Assembly (NCBI RefSeq): GCF_001039355.2
Contig: NW_019775501.1
Coordinates: 182,271 to 222,311 of the forward strand
Direction of reading: 5' to 3'
Origin: Lingula anatina
Lineage: Eukaryota > Brachiopoda > Lingulata > Lingulida > Lingulidae
Length of the DNA: 40,041 bases
In this document: positions 32,100-40,041 of the stretch, in pieces
Layout: the number at the start of each line of letters is the position of its first letter
Numbering within the stretch: position 1 is the stretch's first letter
Notes under the pieces: model-generated
Database searches by the model: none
What the model was told of the DNA's origin: nothing
What the model saw: the letters and a program-made list of their open reading frames with translations, nothing else
Position numbers and translations under genes: made by a program

Positions 32100-35000
32100 T
32101 ATAAATATCATGGTAGTAAAAAAGCCATTTAAATTATTTGCTCTTGAGGGTGTAGTTGAAAAGGTGTGTGGAGACAATATATCAGTTAAGGTTCTCAGGC
32201 AGAAGAATTAAGGTATGTTTTAAATAATTTTGTAATATGTAGGCAATTGTGTAGAAAGCTAAGATGACGGAGTAATGTTTGAGGTGTAATAGGGTGAATC
32301 ACCGTGCAACTGATTTCTACATGTATTATGGAAACATGTTTCATTTGAGTGTTTGGCATGGTTGCTTTTCAGTGATATTCTGACATCAAAACCTTTGGTC
32401 TGTGACAGTATTTTAATGCAAGTTTAATTTGTTGTATGTAATGAAGAAATATAAAGGAGGATATATTTTGTGTGATTTGTGAATGATGAAATTAAGTTTA
32501 CTTAATTTTAAAATGGTTATTTTAAAGGTATGGAAAGCCAAAACATGTATGAGATCTTGTTGGATGAAGGAAATGATTGGGTGGAGACCCCACACAAAAC
32601 TTAATCATGAAGAGTCAGTCAAAATGTTGGAATTCAAGGGCACTAAACCTGCTGATTCATTTATTTTGAAATATTTATCTCAGATATGGAAAGAGGAGAG
32701 ACTATCAGAATTTGCTAGAGAGGTAACGATTGGTTGTTAGAAGAAAGTAAGGTTGACGTAAAATTTAAATATAACAATTAAAGAAAGTGTGAAGTTCACA
32801 TTTGGCGAGAAAATGTTTTGCTGTTATCGCACAAAAGAAATACCTCTGTGGCAGTATTTTTTTGATATTTGCGGATGTGACGTTTTTTATTCAAAATCAA
32901 GAGAAATGTTAATTGAAAACTTAGAGAAAATAGAAAATTGTATAAACAGAAAACAATGTCTAAATTTACTATACAGTATTTTATGAGAAACAAGTACTAT
33001 TTACAGTGAATTTTTTTATCACAGAAAGTTATTTTCTTAAACTGTTTATAATAATAATAATAATCTTTATTGAGCACTAAAATGCATACATATTACATTT
33101 TACTGGCTCTCTACACTAGTCATAACAACTTAGCAATAATTTTACAAATCTATACAAATACTTATTGAATGATTACTGGGAAGCAGCACAGAATAAAACG
33201 ACTATTAATTTGCTATTGGTGGGTGTGTCGTTTTTTCAAACTTTCAGTTATATGTAGATATATTGTTCTCAAACACGATTCACTTTTTGGACTGAGCAGC
33301 CACTGAATTTTTTCATGATCTGTTTTCTGCTCAGGAGGTATCATTTATGTAAATTTCTTGTATTATTTAGGGAATAGGAATAGTATTCAGTTATGGCATA
33401 GCTCTTTAATGGTCAATTTTTGGTGTAATTTTTTTGTTAAATGTTCATTTTAGTTGGAAGGGTAGGAGTTGTATTAGTTCAAATGATGGTTTTTTGTTTG
33501 CGAGTGAAGTCTCTTCATAGTTATGTGTGGAGGTTAAAACCCATGGTTTGGGGTGGAGGAGACAAAGGAGAGGAGGCTATATTTGAAAGGTGAGTTAATA
33601 TATATTTTGAGTTTTCAGAGTGAAGGGAAATAAGAGCATTGAGTGGAATGGTTTGTATTTTGGCTGTAATAAATATAAATAGTAATGAAGATTTATATGA
33701 TAGTTTAATTTTGTGAAGGTACTGTTTTTATTATTATCAATCAATCAATTAATCAATCAATGATGTAACAATCTGTATTAAAAGTTAATGAAAAGTAAGT
33801 GGAAAATTGTCTGATGTTTGGGGTTTATAGAGGTTCATAAAATGTATATTTGAAATGATTTATGTAATGATAGAAGTGGGAGGAATGTATTGTAAAAGAA
33901 ATTAATGAGCATGTTTGGCAATGCTAGAATATTGTTTTTATTACTTCTGTCAGGGAGGTTATTTTTATACATATCTTTGTTTGTGTTTTTCTCTGTTATG
34001 AAGATAAATAGAAAAAAATGTGGATTGTTTTTGATAAAATTTTCTGAAACTGTAAGAAGTGGGCTAAGGAACAGAGGATTAGTTTTTGGTGGGGTTCTGG
34101 ATCAATAATCATGTAATTATTAATAATAAAAAATTGTTGTCTTGGCTGAGGTCTGCGCTCTTAGAGTACTTTTGTAGTCTTATTGTTGTTTTGATATTTT
34201 TTGCAGTGATGGCAGGTAGATTTATATGATGTAGGAAATAATATGGAATTAGTAATGGGAGCAGGGTCAGTATAGTGATTATTTAATCACATGGTATTAT
34301 TTTTCAGAGTTAACAAATGGTGATTTTTAATAGGGAAAATTTACATACACATTTTTTTTAGTATGGGAAATGTGCTTTTGGTTGTTGATAGAGTAATGGA
34401 GTGGCATTTAGTGTAATTTATGTAAAGTTAATTGAATAATTTATTGGATTTTTGATTATGAATAAATATTATTTTTGTAGTAGAAATAGAAGTAAATTTG
34501 AACTGACAGAGTATTTTTGTTATAATTATAACATTTATTTGTGCAGATGAGTGTTTGGTATATAGACATGTTGTTTGTAATTTTTTTTATTTATATATTT
34601 TTGTTTATTTTCTGGTTTCTTAGGAATGATTATCATTGCATGTAGAGGAAAAAGGATTGGTTAAATTACAAATTTGTTTAATTATTTGGTGAGTATTTTT
34701 CTGTAGTGGAAATGTAGGAATTTTTCATAATGGCAGATTAAGATGCATAGATAATATTTATTTGTATAGTGTATATTTTGTGGTATATGTATATGCTTAT
34801 GTAATATTTTCTTAGTTAATGGATTTTTGGTACAGATGTGATTTTATGTTTAAGTAAGTATAAATGTATTTATAATTTTATTGTATGTTTACAGGCACCT
34901 TTGGGAAATTCAAAAGGTTATAAGTTTCAAGGAAATGGGAGAAGATAGACCTATGACTTTTTGCATTATAATAATTTTTTTTGTGAGGTAAGAGATATTT

Positions 35001-36300
35001 TGTTGGTTTCATTAATTACATTATATTTGAAGACAAATGTTCATATTTATTATATGGATTGTCAATGAGTGGAATAAATATGTAGTATATTGCTTTTATA
35101 ATCTAATTGTGAACACTTATGTTATAAATGATGTTATGTTTTGATCTCTTTATATTAATACTATCAGTGGGCGATGTCGATGAGCCAGAAACAACAGAAA
35201 TACCGTCCAGTTCCAAAATCAGAATAGTTGCTTTATTGAATTTCACTTAGATTTTTATTACAGATTACTAGTCAAAATAACATTGTTTCATGTTTATTTC
35301 TTTGACTTTCCACTGAGAAACTCTGGAAGATAACTTTCACACACACCTAATGCATGCCAGCACATCTTCAATTTTTGACTTCATTCAAGTATGTGTGAAT
35401 AGAATACCTCCACAGTCCCTCAGCTTTACACCTAAATAACCTTATCATAATACTTATATTTTTGTTTTAGGCAATTGTGACAAAAGGAATTTGGAAGATT
35501 GGATATAAAAACTTTTTCTGTGTCAAGATGGATATAATATTTTTTTATGTTGTCAACTTGAATATTATGTTCTAAAGTATGAAAAAGGTATTTTAATGAA
35601 ACTTTTAAAGCTAATTTTTTGTGAACTTCTTTAAATGCGTTGCGTTATTTGATGATGATGATGATTTTGTTATAAATAATTTTGGTAAGATGTGAGTAAA
35701 ATGTAATGTTGTATATAATGTTTAGAGTATAATATAAAATTAGTTTGTTAAGTAGTTTGTATTATTGAATCTATATTAGGGGCCTAATTGCTCTTAGGAT
35801 TAGAAAAATATGAAAATTGGAAATATATTTTGATTATGTACTTTTAATGAAGTGGGTATTTGTGCAATCATAAATGATAGTTTACATCATAGAGAACATT
35901 GTTCAAGCATTGTTTTGGAAAGTGAATAGTTGTTTGCAAAGAAAATTGATGTTAAAAATTTTGAACTACAAGATGACAAGTTGATATGATTATATTAAAA
36001 GTAAGCCGATTTATAAAATGATTACTAGGTGTTGTTTATCTTTTGTTATGGGTTATGTTTCATTTGTATTAAGCAGAAGAAAGAAGTTATATGTATTTTA
36101 AAATATTTTCTTTGTAATATGAAATTTGTTTTGTGATGTATTGAAATTTTGACAATGAAATTATTTAAAAATTTGAATTATAGTGTATTTTAAAGAGAAA
36201 GTCTGGAGAAATAGTTACATCGAGTTACATAATTATTTCACAATGGCATATTTTTATGTTGAATACATTTTATATATGTTTAATTAAATACAAGGTTGCA
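32100..36300. other. C-depleted, G/T/A-rich island between HACL1 and the zinc-finger gene
   Basis: The plus strand is almost free of C while G stays frequent: 33841-33900 has 0 C and 15 G; 35701-35760 has 0 C and 11 G; 32461-32520, 33661-33720 and 34381-34440 have one C each. Two patches of ordinary composition interrupt it (about 33047-33225, starting with AATAATAATAATAATC TTTATTG, and 35161-35470). No convincing gene otherwise. Confidence 0.85.
32530..33593 (+). pseudogene. Broken coding-like sequence in the C-poor island (doubtful)
   Basis: Successive short open stretches in different frames read like protein: MESQNMYEILLDEGNDWVET (32530-32604), then a segment ending LSQIWKEERLSEFARE (to about 32721), NDWLLEESKVDVKFKYNN (about 32724-32777), a 65-codon frame KFTFGEKMFCCYRTKE... 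(to 32986), and a 50-codon ORF at 33441-33593 followed by GTGAGT. No family recognised. Either a decayed gene with frameshifts or coincidence in skewed DNA. Confidence 0.2.
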
Positions 36301-37134
36301 ATACAATTGTTAGAACAAGATTATTTATTGAACTGAAATTATAATAAATATTTTACTTTGAAATTGCATACATTTGGCTTGTTATTTTAATGTTTATAGT
36401 AACATTCAGTGTATCATTGCTGACTCATACCCAGCATTTAAAGTTTCACCTCAAGTACGTTCTTATAATTTACGGTATATTTCGTCAAAAAATAATATTA
36501 ATAATATGATATATCGAGTTTAGAATATTTTAGATTTTTTTCAAAAGTAGCATTATACATTTTTTATTTGATGCTACTGTAATAATAGGTTGCAAAAAGC
36601 AGAAAGTTATTGAAAACATTTTAATTTTGACAAAAAACTATACAATTCTGAGCAAAGATAATCAAAACGCTCACATAATTACATGGCTTTAAATCAGTAT
36701 TATTCTGTGTGATTTCGCACGGCCACTGTTGTGAAAAAGCAGGTTAATTTTTGTAAAAATTGCCCCGATCATGCTGCTTTACAAAATTGACCTACGTATT
36801 ATGAATATTTACCAGTTCTGTAATTTTCAAGCCGGTCACAGTAAGATTGCCAGTATATGACTTCCTGACTATTGACTTATCTCTGCCAGTTTTGGAGATA
36901 TAAGGGACTAAATGTTACAATTTTGGAGTTACAATAATGTGCCATAAATTTCCTAAAAAAAATTAATTGAAATAAAGAGTAGGACATTTTGGTTGAAATT
37001 CTTGAAATGAGAGGTGCTTAGAAGTTCAGATGTTCAAATTTCATGTAATAATGTCACTTTTGACCAGCCCCGCCAAGCCTTATGTTTTATTTTCCAGAGG
37101 TTCAAAATTTATTATCCATTACCGTAAAAAAAAC

Positions 37135-37330
37135 CTGGAGGTTCTAGTTGAGGTTATATGTGACCTAAATCCAAGAGATGGGGACAGGGGTCCTTGCGGT
37201 CTAGGAGGAGAAGCGGTAACGGTGACTTGTATCCAGCGCCAGTACGCGGAGCCGGTGGAGCCAACGGAGCTGGACGAGACGGGTCGGGACTAAAACCACG
37301 AGAACCGCCAGCGTACACGCTGGTGGTACT
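37135..37330 (+). repeat. Interspersed repeat with 3' hairpin, copy 2
   Basis: The same order of blocks as 15550-15716; the hairpin ACCGCCAGCGT-AC-ACGCTGGTGGT lies at 37304-37327 and keeps the same wobble position. The middle part (37225-37285) differs. CTAA follows the hairpin directly, which would suit a Helitron-type end, but the other copy lacks it. Confidence 0.6.
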
Positions 37331-37334
37331 AATA

Positions 37335-38042
37335 AAGCAAAAGTTAAATGTCATAGATCAACATGGGGGTTTGGGAAATATCATTAGAAAAATATTCATT
37401 TTTATTAATATCCACATAAATCGAGACTTTCATCTCTGACCATTCATAGAGAAGTGAACAATAAGCATTAAATGTGACCATAAGCTAAATAAAACTCATA
37501 TATGCAATAACAAAAATTTATTTGCTTGTTACCAACATTGTCAAGTTCAAAATGGGCTAGACTGTTGGCTAGACAGTTTTTGTGCACACAGGAAAAAAAT
37601 CAACAAAAACCACACTTGACATAACTATTAAAGAAGAAAGAAAAAAAGTTACCAGTAAGCTTAAATTTAAAAGATAAATAAAAGACAAAAAAATCCAATA
37701 ATAAATAAACAGGTGACAGCTATATGTTCAGGGCTACCATCTATGCATCAAAAAACTCTTAACTTTTGAAAAAACTTTAATAATTAGGCAACAATATAAT
37801 TATCACTTAGCACAAATATAGAGATCCACATCAAAATAATTTTACCCCTTTTCCAAAGGCAAGTTTTATCCACTTGAAGAGCAGTTATATTATCATCTCA
37901 AATACCTTGTTAATGTAAATTATGACTGAAATATGTATTTACAACAACCTCTGTTTTACAGATATAAATGCGCATATCACTTTGCTTGGCATTATACAAA
38001 AACAATTTTTATGTATAAACAGATTATTTTACAGTAAATACA
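37335..38042 (-). other. Likely 3' UTR and downstream sequence of the zinc-finger gene
   Basis: AT-rich sequence with no open frame of note directly after the stop codon at 38043. TTTATT (AATAAA on the minus strand) occurs near 37517, a candidate polyadenylation signal about 0.5 kb downstream of the stop; others may exist. The 3' end cannot be set from sequence alone. Confidence 0.4.
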
Positions 38043-40041
38043 TCACTGAAGAGTTGTCTGAAAATGGTTCGTAGTAAGATAAAGCAATGCAGTTGTGGCT
38101 TCATTGGAAGGAATAAAAGTATTTTGTTCATAACCTTCCAAAGTCACTTCCACTGGCGTTCCGTTGGAAACAGATACAGGCACCGCGGTGTTAGTTCCTT
38201 CATGAGTAATATGAACAATTGTCTGTCCGTCTGCTGTCTGATGAAAGTCCTCCGGCTTGATAAGGATCTGAGTAGACTGGACTGTAGGGGGCAGTTGTGT
38301 CGCTTGGCTATGTATCACTTGCTGGACCTGCTGAGTAACCTCCTGTGTCTGATTATTTAAGGCGTCGTGTGTCCTCTGGTGTCTCAGCAAGGCGTACTTC
38401 GTGTTGAAGCGTTTTGGGCACTGACCGCATTCGAAGGCTCGCGGGTTTTTGTGTATGGTCTCCACGTGTTTTCGTTGGACTGATTTAGTCTTGAAGGAAG
38501 CTCCACATATCTCACAGAGAAATGAACGTATACTAGTGTGCATTGCCATGTGTTCTGCTAAGTGCGCCTGAGAAGAAAAAACAATAAAATTTTAATTTCA
38601 TCAAGGAATTCAAGGTCTACTAAAACTCAATATTGTACATTGACCACTCATACAGTCACAGTCACCAATGAGCAAATTTGTAGATTTTGACTCATCAGAC
38701 TGAAAGAGACATCTCAATAGGACAACTGACCCTTTAAAGTGCCAAAAAGATGGTCAATAAGAATACAAGCAATATGGCAGTTTTCAGCAATTTTACAAGT
38801 TTTTATGTTATCTTGGAGAGCAATATTGTGTTGATTTTAGATTGAAATGTTAATATGGTCTCTTGTCAATGGTTATTATAAACCTACCCTTGAACGGAAT
38901 GGTTTGTCACAGGTGGAGCATTTAAACCTGAAGATGCGAGATTTCTTTTCCATGTGGATGACTCGGTGTTGGCGCAGGGCATCCGCTCGCTTGAAAGAAG
39001 TCCCACACAAATCGCACAAAAATGGCCTTTGATTGGTATGGACGTCTTTAATATGTCGCAAATAGTGTTCCTTTTTCTTAGTACTGTAAGCACATTTCTC
39101 GCACTGGTACCTCATTATTATTTTGTCCGTGCCGTTTATGATATCCGCGTGACAGGACAGATGGCGCTTAAACTGCATAATACTATGGGACGAGTACCCA
39201 CAATCCTCTGTTGGACACAGAAATCTGTTGACCTTCTTCTTTCCCTCGTCATGCTCTTTATGCTTGTACTTGATATGGCGTTCTAATAATACAGGGTTGT
39301 CTGTCCTATACTTGCATTTAGCATTAGGGCAGCTTTTGCATTCTTTGCTGTGGGTGTTTATCTCGTGCTTTTTGAGGACACTGAGGCGTATTGTTTTGAA
39401 AGTACATTTTGTGCATGCATACAGCTTCTTGTAGACTTTATGGCAAGTCATGTGCTTGTCGAATTGAGCTTTCCTTTTAGTTTTAAATGAACACATTTTA
39501 CACCAAAATTTGAAGGGTAAAGTATCCTCATACTCTTTGTTTTTTTCACCTGAAAAAATGTATTGGAAAAGTAATATGCACAAATGTTTATTAAATCAGG
39601 TTACTTTTGTAAATACTGAATAAATAATAGTTCAGACAACATACTTAAAATTTAATAACCAAAGGAAAACAAAACTTAAGCATCTGCCTCATTTTTGACG
39701 TTTAAAATAAAACTTAAATTTTTCAATATTAAAATAAAGTCCAAAATCCAATATAAAATCTTTAAAATTAAAAATATTTACATTTTGCTGCATCTCTCTT
39801 TGACCGCCTGCGTTGTGTGGTGCCCTCCTCTGCATCACTGAGACAGGAGTCATCCGGGTCTTTGTTCTCCGTGTTATCATTGCTGAAATCTGGCTCTTCT
39901 TCTTCTCCTTCTTCATCATCATCATCATTGGAACTGTCTTCTGGATTCACATCTCCTTCTTGATTGATATCCTCATCCTGTATATCAGAATTTGAAACAA
40001 TAACTTTTGTTTCGTCAATGGTTCCATCGCCTTCCCACATG
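38043..40041 (-). CDS. C2H2 zinc-finger protein, nine fingers, 5' end outside window
   Basis: Three exons in transcript order: 39782-40041 (open at the window edge), 38888-39549, 38043-38567; phases 1 and 0 match at the joins. The first visible exon encodes a very acidic stretch (DDDDEEGEEEEPD) followed by RRRSKRDAAK, a likely nuclear localisation signal. Exon two begins the fingers: CKMC, CTKC, a C-x4-C finger (CPNAKC), CPTEDC, CEKC, CDLC, and CSTCDKPFRSR, whose helix is completed by exon three (AHLAEHMAMH); then CEIC and CGQC. After the ninth finger comes a Gln/Thr-rich tail (QEVTQQVQQVIH, YLTTNHFQTTLQ) with a stop at 38043-38045. Probably a DNA-binding nuclear transcription regulator. A split finger codon block across an exon boundary is common in older, non-KRAB C2H2 genes. 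Orthology not determined; the ATG at 40038-40040 is probably internal. Confidence 0.9.

Noticed and set aside
33905-34108. Hydrophobic 67-codon frame in the C-poor island, considered as a mitochondrial gene fragment
   Set aside because: Neighbouring sequence is full of stops under the invertebrate mitochondrial code as well, and no mitochondrial gene or tRNA could be recognised.
38954-39434. Plus-strand frames of 68-110 codons
   Set aside because: Shadows of the zinc-finger exon on the minus strand.

Overview
The window is animal nuclear DNA. Protein-coding sequence comes in short exons with GT/AG introns, the intergenic DNA is AT-rich, and there are many microsatellites and short terminal-inverted-repeat (TIR) transposons. 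The repeat style (GGGGCGGATCCAGG-type and CAGGCCCGTAGCCAG-type TIR elements, an RTE-LINE-like tail) and the heterozygous assembly suggest a marine invertebrate. The sequence alone does not fix the phylum.

Layout. 1-8.8 kb: a minus-strand gene of unknown product. A likely CpG-containing promoter with a non-coding first exon lies at 8.66-8.74 kb, and two coding exons lie at 3.1-3.5 kb. Those exons appear again at 0.7-1.1 kb because a 2,407-bp block is present twice, meeting at a single n (2611). 8.8-17.2 kb: no gene I can identify; DNA transposons, an RTE-like tail, microsatellites, one 157-codon open frame and a contig joint (n at 15323). 17.2-31.5 kb: a complete minus-strand gene for peroxisomal 2-hydroxyacyl-CoA lyase (HACL1). 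I could join 18 exons in phase into a 574-residue protein ending in the peroxisomal signal SKL. Exons 12-17 are present twice (20.67-23.51 kb and 17.60-20.41 kb). The two blocks meet at a single n (20555), and the second ends at a 192-base N gap. 31.5-37.5 kb: intergenic, including about 4 kb almost free of C on the plus strand, broken by two patches of ordinary composition. 37.5-40.04 kb: the 3' part of a minus-strand nine-finger C2H2 zinc-finger gene that runs off the window.

Both duplications look more like uncollapsed alleles placed side by side in the scaffold than real tandem duplications. Each is nearly identical, each copy boundary falls on an n, and the HACL1 one falls on homopolymer/TIR sequence. 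The HACL1 block starts and ends in phase 0, so a real duplication would still encode a longer protein; this needs a read-level check. No gene-cluster or defence-type system was found. The most unusual signals are the strand-asymmetric C-poor island, several small palindromic or TIR families (one a perfect 30-bp palindrome inside an 8-bp direct repeat), a repeat pair ending in a conserved hairpin, and an unidentified gene whose exons are unchanged between diverged copies.
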